Source: Aquabacterium sp. A7-Y
GTDB taxonomy: Bacteria; Pseudomonadota; Gammaproteobacteria; Burkholderiales; Burkholderiaceae_C
Direction: 5' to 3'
DNA length: 64,000 nt
Assembly (NCBI RefSeq): GCF_026153205.1
Contig: NZ_JAPFBW010000006.1
Span: 62,001-126,000 of the forward strand
The position numbers and the translations under genes were made by a program. The notes below the pieces were generated by a model. That model made no database searches, was not told the DNA's origin, and saw nothing but the letters and a program-made list of their open reading frames with translations. Positions 1 through 8,955 of the stretch are shown piece after piece (within the stretch, counting starts at the first letter, position 1; each line of letters opens with the position of its first letter).

Positions 1-244
1 CGCCGGAGCGGGCCGCCGCCGGCCCGGCCACCGGGATGGTCGGCGCCGCAGCAGCCGCGCTCGGCGCGGCGGTCCTGCGCGCTGCCGCTGCGGGCGGCAT
101 CGGCGTGTAGACCGGCGCGGCGACCGGTGCCTCGGGCATCAGGCCCGGCGCTCCCATGCTGAGCTCTGACGGCGCCCAGGGCACCTCGACACCGGCCCGG
201 CGCAGTTCCTCCAGCCGCTTGGCTGCCTGTTCAATGATGCTCAT
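1..244 (-). CDS. XrtA-associated tyrosine autokinase, N-terminal fragment
   Basis: Only the first 81 codons lie in the window; the gene runs off the left edge. The start (MSIIEQAAKRLEELRRAG) is the amphipathic N-terminus typical of the cytoplasmic BY-kinase of PEP-CTERM/XrtA exopolysaccharide systems. It is followed by an Ala/Pro-rich linker; the Walker motifs would lie beyond the edge. In this family the kinase works with the membrane chain-length determinant to control polymer length. It starts 17 bp after the chain-length gene ends, so the two are probably co-transcribed. The assignment rests on the N-terminus and the neighbours, because no catalytic motif is visible. Confidence 0.7.
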   Translation of the reverse strand, partial: MSIIEQAAKRLEELRRAGVEVPWAPSELSMGAPGLMPEAPVAAPVYTPMPPAAAARRTAAPSAAAAAPTIPVAGPAAARSG

Positions 245-261
245 GCTTGCCTCACCCGTCC

Positions 262-1812
262 TCAGACCCGGCCCTGGAGGGTGACCCAGCCGACCCACGC
301 CATGTTCACGACGAAAAAGACGCCGGTCGCCGCCGCGAACTGCAGCTTCTCGCGGCGCTCGCGGCGCAGCCCCTCGTCGGTCTTCACCACCCCGATGCTG
401 CCCAGCACCGGCCGCTTGCTCAGCTCCCGCAGCGCCTTTTCGTCGCTGAAGGACGGGAACAAGCGGGTCATCAGAAAGGCCGCCACCAGGCCGGCCGCCG
501 CCGACGCGAGCATGACCAGCAGCGCCAGCACCTTGCGGCTCGGGAATACCGGGCCGGGCGAGACGCGCGCGGGCTCGACCATGCGGAAGAAGTCGGCCAG
601 CTGCGAGGACTGGTCGATCTTCACGCCCAGGGAGGCCGCCTCGCGCCGCGCCACCAGTTGCTCGTAGTTCTTGCGGATGACCTCGTAGTCGCGGTTGAGC
701 TGGGCCAACTCCGCCTCGACCTGCGGCACCCGTCCGGCCAGCGAGCGGATCTGCTCCAGGCGCGACTCCTGGGCCGCCAGCTGCCCGCTCAGCGACGCCA
801 CCTTGGCCTCGGCCTCGGCCAGCGCCACCCGGATGCGCTGGAACACCGGGTTGGTCGCCGCGGCCTGCCGCCCGCCGCCGGCGGCGGCGCGCGCGGCGGC
901 TTCCTGCTTCTTCTGCTGCTCGATGGAGGCGATGGTGCGGCGCGCAGCGATGACGTCGGGATGGTTGTCGGTGTAGCGGCGCAGCAGGTCGTCCAGCTGG
1001 CGCCGCTGCGTCTCCAGGCGCGCGTCGAGTTCGTTGACCACGTGCCCCCCGGGGGGCACCATGGCCTCAGGCGGCAGCTGGGGCTCCTCGGCGTTCAGCT
1101 CCTTGCGCAGCGCGTCGCGGGAGCGCTCGGCGGCGCCCAGGTCGATGCGCAGCTTGCCGACCTCGTCGGAAAGGCTGGACATGCGCGCGAAGTAGTCCTG
1201 GTTGGACATGCCCGTCACGCCGAAATTGCGCACCTTGAATTCCTTCAGCCGGTTCTCGGCTTCGACCAGCTTGGTCTCGTATTCCTGGATCTGCGCGTCG
1301 ATGAAGCGGCTGGCTTCCTGCGAGTCGCGCTGCTTGCCGCCGATGCTCGCTTCCATGAAAAGGTTCACCAGCTCGGCAACCAGCTGGTGCGCGCGCTGGG
1401 CGTCTGTGTCCCGATAGCTGATGGTGTAGAGGTTGCCGCCACCGCTGGGCGTCACGCGGATCTTTTTCATCAGCGCGTTGATGGTGCGCTCGCGCACCTG
1501 CGGATCCGAGCCCTTGAGATCCATCACCGGCAGGTCGACCAGCTTCTCGACGTTGGGGCGTGAGATCAGCGTGCGCGCCAGCATGCGCACCTGCTGGTCG
1601 ATGTCGGGCTGGAAGGCCAGGCCCGCCATCAGCGGCTTGAGCACGGTCTGGGTGTCGACGTACACCTGCGCCGAGGCTTCGTAGCGGTCCTTGATCATGA
1701 ACACCAGCGCACCGCCGAGCAGCGCCGATGTCCAGGCAACCAACAACGCGATCCAGCGGCGCTGCCACACCTCGTACAGCACACCCGCGGCCTGGCGGAC
1801 AAACTCGTTCAT
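262..1812 (-). CDS. XrtA-type polysaccharide chain length determinant (Wzz family)
   Basis: 516-aa inner-membrane co-polymerase. A Wzz-type segment with a first transmembrane helix lies near residues 18-40. It is followed by the characteristic stretch RYEASAQVYVDTQTVLKPL, a long coiled-coil periplasmic region (about 170-400, rich in E, A, R, Q) and a second transmembrane helix near 425-447. A further hydrophobic segment sits at the C-terminus (VFFVVNMAWVGWV). It sets exopolysaccharide chain length together with the tyrosine kinase encoded immediately downstream. The length and N-terminus match the XrtA-linked subfamily better than classical Wzz (about 330 aa). The start has only a weak ribosome-binding site. 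Confidence 0.9.
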   Translation of the reverse strand: MNEFVRQAAGVLYEVWQRRWIALLVAWTSALLGGALVFMIKDRYEASAQVYVDTQTVLKPLMAGLAFQPDIDQQVRMLARTLISRPNVEKLVDLPVMDLKGSDPQVRERTINALMKKIRVTPSGGGNLYTISYRDTDAQRAHQLVAELVNLFMEASIGGKQRDSQEASRFIDAQIQEYETKLVEAENRLKEFKVRNFGVTGMSNQDYFARMSSLSDEVGKLRIDLGAAERSRDALRKELNAEEPQLPPEAMVPPGGHVVNELDARLETQRRQLDDLLRRYTDNHPDVIAARRTIASIEQQKKQEAAARAAAGGGRQAAATNPVFQRIRVALAEAEAKVASLSGQLAAQESRLEQIRSLAGRVPQVEAELAQLNRDYEVIRKNYEQLVARREAASLGVKIDQSSQLADFFRMVEPARVSPGPVFPSRKVLALLVMLASAAAGLVAAFLMTRLFPSFSDEKALRELSKRPVLGSIGVVKTDEGLRRERREKLQFAAATGVFFVVNMAWVGWVTLQGRV

Positions 1813-1965
1813 ACAGTCTCGGACCCTGTTGAGGCCCTGCGCCGCGTCATGCGGGCAAGGCCGGCGACTTCTGTTGCGGTTCCCGGCCGGTCCCCAAAAC
1901 CCGAGACCCGGCTCGCGGGAAGCCGGGCGCAGGTCGGGCCGGAGGCATCACGCGGGCGCTCGGCC

Positions 1966-2601
1966 TCAGAACCAGCTCTGCGGGACGATGATGATGTCGC
2001 CCGGCTTCACATCCACGTTCGCGGAGATGTCGCCGCGCTTGAGCAGGTCCTTCAGGCGCACGCTGAACTGCTTGCCGCCTTCGGAACCCCGCACCAGCAC
2101 GGCGCCGTTGCCGTTGGCGAAGTCGGTCAGGCCGCCGACCTGGATCATCACGTCCAGCAGCGTCATGTTCTGGCGGAAGGGCACGGCCTGCGGGCGGGCC
2201 GCCTCGCCGACGATGCGGATCTGCTCCGAGAAGGTGCCCTGGAAGTTGCTGACGACGACGGTCACCACAGGGTCGCGCACGTACTTGGACAGCACCTTCT
2301 CGATGTCGCGCGCCAGGTCGGCGGGGCTGCGGCCGGCGGCCATCACGTCCTCGACCAGGGGGGTGGAAATGCGACCGTCGGGCCGCACCGACACCGTGGA
2401 GGAGAGCTCGGGATTGCGCCACACGACGATGTTGAGCGTGTCCAGCGCGCCGATCTGGTAGCGGTGGTTGGGCGTCTGTGCCGAGACCGGCGCCGGCGGG
2501 TACTGCCCGGTCGTGCCACAGGCCGCCAGGACGGCGGCCGCTGCGGCAAGGATCCAAACGCACAGGGAGCGGCCCACGCCGCCCAGCTTCGAACTCAACA
2601 T
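1966..2601 (-). CDS. XrtA-type polysaccharide export lipoprotein (Wza-like)
   Basis: 211-aa outer-membrane export component. The start at 2601 is chosen because GAGGA lies just upstream. It gives a lipoprotein signal peptide with lipobox LAAC and lipidated Cys28. The mature part has a poly_export domain (YQIGALDTLNIVVWRNPELS) followed by SLBB-type beta-grasp repeats, and ends in GDIIIVPQSWF. Family members form the periplasm-spanning channel for the polymer. It lies between the chain-length determinant and the sugar transferase in the same orientation, the usual order of PEP-CTERM exopolysaccharide operons. Confidence 0.92.
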   Translation of the reverse strand: MLSSKLGGVGRSLCVWILAAAAAVLAACGTTGQYPPAPVSAQTPNHRYQIGALDTLNIVVWRNPELSSTVSVRPDGRISTPLVEDVMAAGRSPADLARDIEKVLSKYVRDPVVTVVVSNFQGTFSEQIRIVGEAARPQAVPFRQNMTLLDVMIQVGGLTDFANGNGAVLVRGSEGGKQFSVRLKDLLKRGDISANVDVKPGDIIIVPQSWF

Positions 2602-2668
2602 CCTTGTCCTCCTCAACCAACGCACACTGCCGGCGATGCCCGGCAGCTCTCAGTCTCAATCGCAGCGC

Positions 2669-4075
2669 TTAATGGGCGCCTTCGTGGAACAGCACCACAC
2701 TCACCGTCTCGATCAGCACCAGCAGGTCCAGGAAGAGGGAGTTGTTCTTCACATAGTACAGGTCGTACTGGTGTTTTTTGCGGGCGTCATCCACCGAAGC
2801 GCCGTAGCGGTAGCGGATCTGGGCCCAGCCGGTCACGCCCGGCTTGACGCTGTGGCGCAAGTCGTAGAACGGGATCTGTTCCTTGAGCTCCTTGACGAAG
2901 CTGGGACGCTCGGGCCGGGGGCCCACCATGCTCATCTCGCCGCGCAGCACACTCAGCAGTTGCGGCAGTTCGTCGATGCGGGTCTTGCGGATGAAGGCGC
3001 CGACCCGGGTGATGCGCGAGTCGTTCTGTGTGGCCCAGCGGGCGACGCCATCTTTCTCGGCATCGCTGCGCATGCTGCGGAACTTCAGGCACATGAAAGG
3101 GCGGCCGCCAAGCCCCACGCGCTCCTGCCGGTAGATGACCGGGCCGGGACTGTCGAGGCGGATCAGCAGCGCGGTCAGCAGCATCACCGGCGCGCTGATG
3201 ATCAGCAGCAGGGCCGAAGTCACGATGTCGAACACACGCTTGGCCACCGTGCGCGCCGGGCCCTGCACGAAACCCTGGCTGTAGATCAGCCAGCTGGCCT
3301 TCAGGCTGTCGATCGGCACTTCGGCCTTGGCGCGCTCGTAGAAGCCGGCCAGGTCCAGCACCGGGGTGCCGCGGATGCGGCAGGCCAGCAGCTGGTCCAC
3401 CGGGATGCCGCCGCCGCGCTGCTCGCGCACGGCCACGATGATCTCGTCCACGTCGTTCTGCTCCACCACCTCCTCGATCGAGAGGTGGCGTGCGAAGACC
3501 TTGTTGGCCGGCACTTCGGCCGCGCCTTCGGTCGAGGTCGGATAGAACCCGACCACCTTGCGCTCGATGCGGCGCAGCGCCGCGAGATCGGAAGCGACGC
3601 TCTGCGCCTCGGCGCCGGTGCCCACGATCAGCACCCGCGGCGCGCCGATCAGGCGCTGCATCAGGAACACCGCCAGGCGCACCACGATCAGGCCGACCAG
3701 CAGGTAGGCCATCACGAGGGCCACCACATAACCCGGGGAGGCACCGCGGGTGACCGAGGTGATGAGCAGGTAGGTCAGGCAGGCGCCAATGAACAGGGCC
3801 AGCACGACACGCCGCACGATGCTGCCCGGGCCCATCGGCTCGGAGCCCTGCCGGTACAGGCCGACGAAGGAATAGAGCAGCAGCATCGCAAGTGCGAAGC
3901 CCGCGGCGACCCACACCATGTCGGCCTGCGCGACCGTCCGTGCCGGTTCACCGGGCACCATGTGGATCGCCGATGCGATGAACAAGGCCGCCAGGAAACA
4001 GAGCAGGCTGTCGGCGACCAGTTCCAGCAACGTCGACAGTGCGACGTGATGATGAAATACCCGGAACACCCTCAT
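2669..4075 (-). CDS. Undecaprenyl-phosphate sugar phosphotransferase, XrtA system
   Basis: 468-aa polyisoprenyl-phosphate hexose-1-phosphate transferase that would start the exopolysaccharide repeat unit on the lipid carrier. The start at 4075 has a strong GGGAGGA site. The N-terminal half carries about four transmembrane helices and a CoA-binding-like Rossmann domain ([17 protein letters not shown]). The C-terminal half is the catalytic bacterial sugar transferase domain. Landmarks there are [22 protein letters not shown], the [11 protein letters not shown] segment with the catalytic Asp-Glu pair, and MVGPRPERP. It is the first gene of the visible minus-strand EPS block and is preceded by a 342-bp gene-free stretch likely to hold the promoter. 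Confidence 0.92.
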   Translation of the reverse strand: MRVFRVFHHHVALSTLLELVADSLLCFLAALFIASAIHMVPGEPARTVAQADMVWVAAGFALAMLLLYSFVGLYRQGSEPMGPGSIVRRVVLALFIGACLTYLLITSVTRGASPGYVVALVMAYLLVGLIVVRLAVFLMQRLIGAPRVLIVGTGAEAQSVASDLAALRRIERKVVGFYPTSTEGAAEVPANKVFARHLSIEEVVEQNDVDEIIVAVREQRGGGIPVDQLLACRIRGTPVLDLAGFYERAKAEVPIDSLKASWLIYSQGFVQGPARTVAKRVFDIVTSALLLIISAPVMLLTALLIRLDSPGPVIYRQERVGLGGRPFMCLKFRSMRSDAEKDGVARWATQNDSRITRVGAFIRKTRIDELPQLLSVLRGEMSMVGPRPERPSFVKELKEQIPFYDLRHSVKPGVTGWAQIRYRYGASVDDARKKHQYDLYYVKNNSLFLDLLVLIETVSVVLFHEGAH

Positions 4076-4417
4076 TCTGTCCTCCCTGGTTGCTCCCCCT
4101 CGGCCAAACGTCAGGCTAGCGGTAGGCCGGTGAAACTGTTGCAACGGGCATTCTCCCCATTCGGGGACCTCGCACAATCCTCTAAACAGGGGCTTGGAAC
4201 CCCTCAGGTAAGGGGTCCGGCCTGCCGAAAAACTGACAGCTCTGCAAGCCTTGTAAACCCTGTAGCGGGATGTGGCCCGTTGCTCCGCACGCGCCTCGAT
4301 CGTTCGGCCGCTGTTGCGCAGCCCTTGTCTCCTCGTCTCGACAACCGGTCGGAACGCCGCATGGCGCGCCGTGTCCGCTCCAGCTCATGGTGATCCACGC
4401 CGTGGCACGAAGCTGTG
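4076..4417. other. Gene-free stretch upstream of the EPS block
   Basis: No convincing gene lies between the sugar transferase start and the CdsA-like stop codon. It contains two short inverted repeats: TCCCC-attc-GGGGA near 4154-4167, and ACCCCT-caggta-AGGGGT at 4199-4216, the latter without a T-run. The EPS promoter and perhaps the end of the upstream operon should lie here. I looked for a sigma-54 GG-N10-GC element on the minus strand and found none with correct spacing. Confidence 0.5.
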
Positions 4418-5374
4418 TCAGGGTGTCCACCAGAAGCGCACGACATGGAAGAAAACCGGGGCGGCAAAGACCACCGAATCGAGCCGGTCCAGCATGCCGC
4501 CGTGGCCCTCGATCAGCGTGCCCCAGTCCTTCACGCCACGGTCGCGCTTGATCGCGGACATCACCAATCCGCCCAGGAAACCCATCAGGCACAGCGTGAG
4601 CGCCACGCCGGCGGATTGCCAGGGCGTGAAGGGCGTCACCCGGTACAGCGCGGCACCAAGCAGGGTGGCCGAGGCGACGCCACCGACGAAACCCTCCACC
4701 GTCTTGGACGGCGAGAGCTCGGGCGCGATCTTGCGGCGGCCGGCCAGCTTGCCCCAGACATACTGCAGCACGTCGCTGCCCTGCACGACCACGATGAGGT
4801 AGGCGACCAGCGCCAGATGGCGGCCCTCGTAGCCGGGAATGGCGAGGGTCAGCAGCGCCGGCACGTGCGAAACGCAGTAGACGCTCACCATCAGCCCCCA
4901 CTGCACCAGCGCTGCGCGCTCCAGGAACCGGGTGGTGTCGCCGCGCAGGCAGGCCAGGATGGGCAGCACCAGGAAGGCGTAGACGGGGATGAGGATGGAA
5001 TAGAGCCCGTACCACTCGATGCCGATCAGGAAGTACTGAAGCGGCAGCACCAGGCCGAACATCAGGCCCAGCGCCAGGCGGTCGGCGCTGCGTGTCGGCG
5101 TCAACGCGATGAACTCGCGCAGCGCCATCCAGGACATGAAGGCGAACAGCAGCAGTGCGCCCGGCTTGCCGAACACGAAGGCAAGCCCCAGCACGGCGAC
5201 CATCACCCACCAGGCCTTGATGCGGCTGTTGAGGTTGTCGATGACCGGATGCGGCTGACGCCCCGCCACCCGCCATTTCAGCAGCGCCCCGACCAGCGAG
5301 GCGGTCAGCAGCACGGCCAGCGTGCCGGCGAACAGCTGAACCGTGGGATCGAGCAGCGACAAGCGGGTCCACAT
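4418..5374 (-). CDS. CdsA-like phosphatidate cytidylyltransferase (YnbB-like)
   Basis: 318-aa multi-pass membrane protein of the CTP:phosphatidate cytidylyltransferase family, which makes CDP-diacylglycerol for phospholipid synthesis. The start at 5374 has GAGGAA upstream and 22 bp separates it from the preceding gene. About eight hydrophobic helices are visible. The C-terminal family signature is present: APELSPSKTVEGFVGG, then SAIKRDRGVKDWG and GHGGMLDRLDS. Its position at the end of a cluster with CDP-alcohol transferase, hydrolase/methyltransferase and PAP2/phosphatase genes is that of E. coli ynbB in ynbABCD. It is therefore probably a dedicated paralogue, with the housekeeping cdsA elsewhere. 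Confidence 0.88.
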   Translation of the reverse strand: MWTRLSLLDPTVQLFAGTLAVLLTASLVGALLKWRVAGRQPHPVIDNLNSRIKAWWVMVAVLGLAFVFGKPGALLLFAFMSWMALREFIALTPTRSADRLALGLMFGLVLPLQYFLIGIEWYGLYSILIPVYAFLVLPILACLRGDTTRFLERAALVQWGLMVSVYCVSHVPALLTLAIPGYEGRHLALVAYLIVVVQGSDVLQYVWGKLAGRRKIAPELSPSKTVEGFVGGVASATLLGAALYRVTPFTPWQSAGVALTLCLMGFLGGLVMSAIKRDRGVKDWGTLIEGHGGMLDRLDSVVFAAPVFFHVVRFWWTP

Positions 5375-5396
5375 TCGAGTGTTTCCTCGGGAAGGG

Positions 5397-5837
5397 TCAG
5401 GGCATCCGGGCCAGCGCCACAGCGGCCAGCGCGGCCAGGGCAAGCACCGAGGCCAGGTGCAGGCGCCACAGGCGCCGTGTGCCGGCGAAACGTGCGGCCA
5501 GCAACCGTCCGGCCTTGGCCTCGGGCAGCGCGAACAAACGTGTCAGGCTGCCGTCCAGCGCCGCCAGCCCGGGCAGGCTGCCGAGCGCCAGCCGTTCGAA
5601 CAGGCGCTGGTCGAGCGAGAGCCGCACCGCCAGGTAACGCTCGGCCAGCAGCAGCCCCAGGCCGGCGAACAGCGCCCCTGGCATCGGCCCCTGCGCCAGG
5701 GCCCAGCCGCCGAGCAGGACCGAGCCGAGGACCACGATGTCCCAGCGGCCGGCGCTTGCGAGCAGGTCGGCCAGCACCGCGCAGTCATGGCGCTGTTGCG
5801 GGGCAAGCTCCGCCAGGTTCGACGGCGTCTCGCTCAT
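5397..5837 (-). CDS. Small membrane protein of unknown function in the ynb-like cluster
   Basis: 146 aa, start MSETPSNLAELAPQQ. The stop codon of the PAP2/phosphatase gene overlaps this start as ATGA, so translational coupling is likely. Two or three hydrophobic segments are visible (about 33-62 and 124-144), separated by an Arg/Leu-rich loop. No catalytic motif was recognised. E. coli ynbABCD has no obvious equivalent, so this is an added component. Its tight coupling between the phosphatase and the CdsA-like gene suggests a membrane partner in the same lipid pathway, but no function can be assigned. Confidence 0.75.
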   Translation of the reverse strand: MSETPSNLAELAPQQRHDCAVLADLLASAGRWDIVVLGSVLLGGWALAQGPMPGALFAGLGLLLAERYLAVRLSLDQRLFERLALGSLPGLAALDGSLTRLFALPEAKAGRLLAARFAGTRRLWRLHLASVLALAALAAVALARMP

Positions 5838-7141
5838 GCGCGCCGCCTCGCCAGCGTCACCGCGGCCTCGACCGCGGCCAGCAGCGGCGGCTTCAGCACC
5901 ACCTGGGGCCGCGCACGCCGCAGCAGGGCCGCGGCCTCGGCCGGCGTCGCGCTCCGTCCGGTGCTGCACAGCCAGGTGGCCAGCACGGCGGCGCTGCGCG
6001 AATAGCCGAGCGCGCAGCAGACCAGCACCGGCCCCTGCCCCGCCGCCTGTTCGACCAGCGCTGCGCCTTCGAGCAGTTGCGCCGGCGCAGGCGGCGTGAG
6101 GTCCAGCAGGGGCAGCGCGCGGAGACCGTGGTGGCGAATCGAGAGCTCGGCGCTCAGATCGACGATGCGCGGGAATCGGCCATGCTCGGGGTCGCCGGGA
6201 CGCGGCAGCCGGCCGATCCAGACCTCGTCCACCACCGCAGCGCAGGGCGGGGCACGGCGGGTCCAGGCGCGCGAGTTGATCCAAGCGCCAAGGCGGTACG
6301 GCGCCAGCAGCCAGCGAACCGCCAGCGAGTGGCGCCCCCCCGGGCGCTTCTGGAAGCCATCCGCCCCCAGCGCCGCATAACAAAGGGCCACCAGCGTGAG
6401 CGATGCCGCCGGCCAGTAAAGCCACCAGCCCGGCCGCCCCAGGCCGCCGGCCAGCAAGGCCAGCAGCACGGCCCCGGCCGCATAGGCCAGCGCCAGGCGA
6501 CGACGGCTCGCGTCCACCCGCCAGTCCCAGCCCGGGCGAGGGCCGTCGAGCGGCCAGAGCCACAGGCACAGCAGCCCGACCAGCAAGCCGGTGGGGACGT
6601 CGAAAAAGTGGTGCTGCCAGGTGGTCAGCACCGACACGCCGATCAGCAGGCTCCAGCCGTGTACCGCGGCGCGCGCCGCACCTCGTGTGCGACGGCGGTA
6701 GAAGTCCCAGAGGATCAACAGCAGCACGATGTGCAGCGAGGGCGCCTGGTTGTAGGGCAGGTCGAAGCCGGCCAGCGCATCGAACAAGCGGCCGGCCCAG
6801 CCGTCCAGCGGCGGCCTTTGCACCGAGTAGCGCAGCGGGAAGAGCACAAAACAGGCCACCGAGATGAGCTGCGCGGTGAGCAGGCGCAGCGCATGGCGCT
6901 TCAACTCCAGCCGGGTCCGGCAGATCAGCAGCGACAGGCCGTAGAACAGGTCGATGGACCAGTAGGGCAGGATGGTCCAGGGCCACAGGGGAATGTGGCG
7001 CTCCCAGTCGAACACGATGCTGGGCACGGCCGGCAGGCCATGGGCGTAGTGGTTGGCCGCGCCGTAGCTGAGGAAAAACAGCGGGCCCAGCACCAGCAGC
7101 CAGCCCAGGCCGGGCCGCCACAGCGGAGGTAGGCGAGCCAT
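5834..7141 (-). CDS. PAP2 / dual-specificity phosphatase fusion (YnbD-like)
   Basis: 435-aa inner-membrane protein with two phosphatase modules. The N-terminal half is a multi-pass PAP2 domain with APSLH and WQHHFFDVPTG, matching PAP2 motifs 2 and 3 (the conserved His and the His-x3-Asp). The C-terminal half (about 290-435) is a cytoplasmic protein-tyrosine/dual-specificity phosphatase with the signature CALGYSR (catalytic Cys about 376, Arg about 382). The same fusion occurs in E. coli YnbD. Substrate is unknown; a lipid phosphate is likely for the PAP2 part. The start at 7141 lies 7 bp after the upstream stop; an earlier in-frame ATG at 7204 overlapping that gene is possible. Confidence 0.87.
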   Translation of the reverse strand: MARLPPLWRPGLGWLLVLGPLFFLSYGAANHYAHGLPAVPSIVFDWERHIPLWPWTILPYWSIDLFYGLSLLICRTRLELKRHALRLLTAQLISVACFVLFPLRYSVQRPPLDGWAGRLFDALAGFDLPYNQAPSLHIVLLLILWDFYRRRTRGAARAAVHGWSLLIGVSVLTTWQHHFFDVPTGLLVGLLCLWLWPLDGPRPGWDWRVDASRRRLALAYAAGAVLLALLAGGLGRPGWWLYWPAASLTLVALCYAALGADGFQKRPGGRHSLAVRWLLAPYRLGAWINSRAWTRRAPPCAAVVDEVWIGRLPRPGDPEHGRFPRIVDLSAELSIRHHGLRALPLLDLTPPAPAQLLEGAALVEQAAGQGPVLVCCALGYSRSAAVLATWLCSTGRSATPAEAAALLRRARPQVVLKPPLLAAVEAAVTLARRRA

Positions 7142-7148
7142 GCGGAGC

Positions 7149-8906
7149 TCAGCCGCCCGTCCGCACAGCCAGCGAGACGGTGAAGATGCCCCACTCGTCC
7201 ACACGCTGCGTCTGCTTGCGAAAGCCGGCGGCGGCGACCAGCTGGTCCATCTCCTGCTGGGTGCGTCGCCGCATCACCCAGGCACTGCCCTCGCGGTGGC
7301 TGGTCAGCGCACGCGCGATCAGCTCCAGCTGCGGGTGCCAGGGCTGGTTGGTGTAGACCAGACAGGCACCGGGCGGCATCGCCGCGGCCAGGCCCGCCAG
7401 CGAACGCCCCACCATCTCGTTGTCCGAGAACAGCTCGTAGAGCCCGGAGACCACCGCGACGGTCGGCACCGGCCGCAGCGTCGCCAGGCCGTCGCGGTCG
7501 AAGGCGTCCGCCTTCACGAAGCGGGCGATGTCCTGCAGGCCGCGCGAGCGGATCAGGGCCGAGCCGTCGCGCACGTTGAGATCGCTGTAGTCGCGCAGCA
7601 CGATGGCGTCGGGACGCTCGTTGTGCTGCGCGATCGCGTCCAGCACGTAACGCCCGTGACCCGCTGCGATGTCGAGCAGCTGCAGCGGCAGGTGGCGCCT
7701 GCGCACGGCCGCCATCGCGAGGCCCAGCAATTCCTCGACGTGCAGCTTGCGCTGGCGGATACCCCGCCAGCCGATAGCGTCCAGGTAGTTGCGGTCGATC
7801 AGCCGCCCCAGGGGCCCGCGGCCACGTGTTTCGTTGCGGTAGACATAGTCCAGCGTGCTGCCCGAGTCGAAGCCGGTGGCATGACCCAGCCGCACGCCTT
7901 CGCTGAGCAGGCCGCCCAGCCGCAGGCCGGCGCGTGTCATGCCCCAGTAGAGGCCGCGCGGCGAAAACGCCGGCAGCGGGCGCGCCAGCGCCTGCGCCTC
8001 CTCGTGGGTGGGACCGCGGCGGTGCGCCTCGCGCAGGTCGGGGCCGGCAACAGGCCCGGCCTGCAGGCGCTCGACGAAGCTGCGGATCAGCGCCACCGCG
8101 CCCTGGCGGTCGCGCTCGCCCAAGGTGTCGTGATAGAAACCGGGCAGCAGATGTCGTTCCTTCACCGGGCTGGACAGGCGCTCGAAAAACTGCTCCTGCG
8201 GCTTCTGGTGCACCACCCAGTCGGCTCCCGAGATCAGCAGTTGCACCGGCGTCGTGATGGCAGCCGCGTCGCCCACCACACGCTCGGCCGCCTCGTAGAG
8301 TCCGAGCAGCACGTTCGCCGAGATGGGCCGCGTGATCAGCGGGTCGCTGTCGTAGCTGGCAATGCGCTCGGCATCATGCGTGAGGAAACGTGCCTTCACG
8401 TAGCTGTTGACGAAAAAGTCGCCGCGCAGCGCCTTCAACAGCTTGAGGCCGCTCCTCGCGAAGGGCACGTAGAGCTTCACCTTGAAAGCCGGCGAAGCGA
8501 GCGTGAGCCCGCGGATGCGCGGCGCGTAGTCGTGCACCCAGGTGGCGGCCAGCACCGCGCCGACACTCTGCGCAATGACGTGCACCTCCTCCAGCGCCAC
8601 TCCATGCGCCTGGCCCAGGTGCTCGACGAAGGTCTGCAGGTCGCGCACCGAGGTGGCAAAGCTGGGGCTGTGGCCGCGCCGGCCGGGCGAACGCCCGTGG
8701 CCGCGCGCGTCCCAGGCGTAAAAGTCATGGCCCGGGAGCTGCAACTCGTCGACCAGGTGCGCCATGCGGCCCGAGTGTTCGTGGCCGCGGTGCAGCAGCA
8801 CGACCACACCCTGCCGCGGACCCGGCCCCTGGTGCGTCCAGCGCCGGTAGTACAGCGACTGCCCGTCGTGCGTGTCGAAGTGGTGCTCCGTACAGGCGCG
8901 TTTCAT
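7149..8906 (-). CDS. Alpha/beta hydrolase - SAM methyltransferase fusion (YnbC-like)
   Basis: 585 aa, about the length of E. coli YnbC. Residues about 1-290 are an alpha/beta-hydrolase of the monoacylglycerol-lipase type. It has HRGHEHSGR near the oxyanion region, the nucleophile elbow AQSVGA with Ser in place of the usual GxSxG frame, a late Asp in ISGADWVV, and His in PGFYHDTLGE. Residues about 340-585 form a class I SAM methyltransferase with motif I LLDIAAGHGRYVLDA. The fusion suggests acyl cleavage or transfer and methylation on a lipid-like substrate. It follows the CDP-alcohol transferase gene by 49 bp and precedes the PAP2/phosphatase gene by 7 bp. Confidence 0.87.
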   Translation of the reverse strand: MKRACTEHHFDTHDGQSLYYRRWTHQGPGPRQGVVVLLHRGHEHSGRMAHLVDELQLPGHDFYAWDARGHGRSPGRRGHSPSFATSVRDLQTFVEHLGQAHGVALEEVHVIAQSVGAVLAATWVHDYAPRIRGLTLASPAFKVKLYVPFARSGLKLLKALRGDFFVNSYVKARFLTHDAERIASYDSDPLITRPISANVLLGLYEAAERVVGDAAAITTPVQLLISGADWVVHQKPQEQFFERLSSPVKERHLLPGFYHDTLGERDRQGAVALIRSFVERLQAGPVAGPDLREAHRRGPTHEEAQALARPLPAFSPRGLYWGMTRAGLRLGGLLSEGVRLGHATGFDSGSTLDYVYRNETRGRGPLGRLIDRNYLDAIGWRGIRQRKLHVEELLGLAMAAVRRRHLPLQLLDIAAGHGRYVLDAIAQHNERPDAIVLRDYSDLNVRDGSALIRSRGLQDIARFVKADAFDRDGLATLRPVPTVAVVSGLYELFSDNEMVGRSLAGLAAAMPPGACLVYTNQPWHPQLELIARALTSHREGSAWVMRRRTQQEMDQLVAAAGFRKQTQRVDEWGIFTVSLAVRTGG

Positions 8907-8955
8907 CTCTCAGCTTCCCTCTCGTTGACGTCTTGTTCTGTCTTGGGTGATCGCC

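Noticed and set aside
4199-4216. Inverted repeat as a terminator
   Set aside because: A 6-bp stem without a T-run on either strand is too weak to call.
2468-4393. Long plus-strand open frame of about 640 codons opposite the sugar transferase
   Set aside because: It is antisense to a clear EPS gene, is rich in His/Gln/Arg as expected for a GC-rich shadow, and shows no motif.
4415-7132. 905-codon plus-strand frame opposite the ynb-like genes
   Set aside because: Low-complexity Gln/Arg/His/Pro composition and no domain; the minus strand holds recognisable genes throughout.
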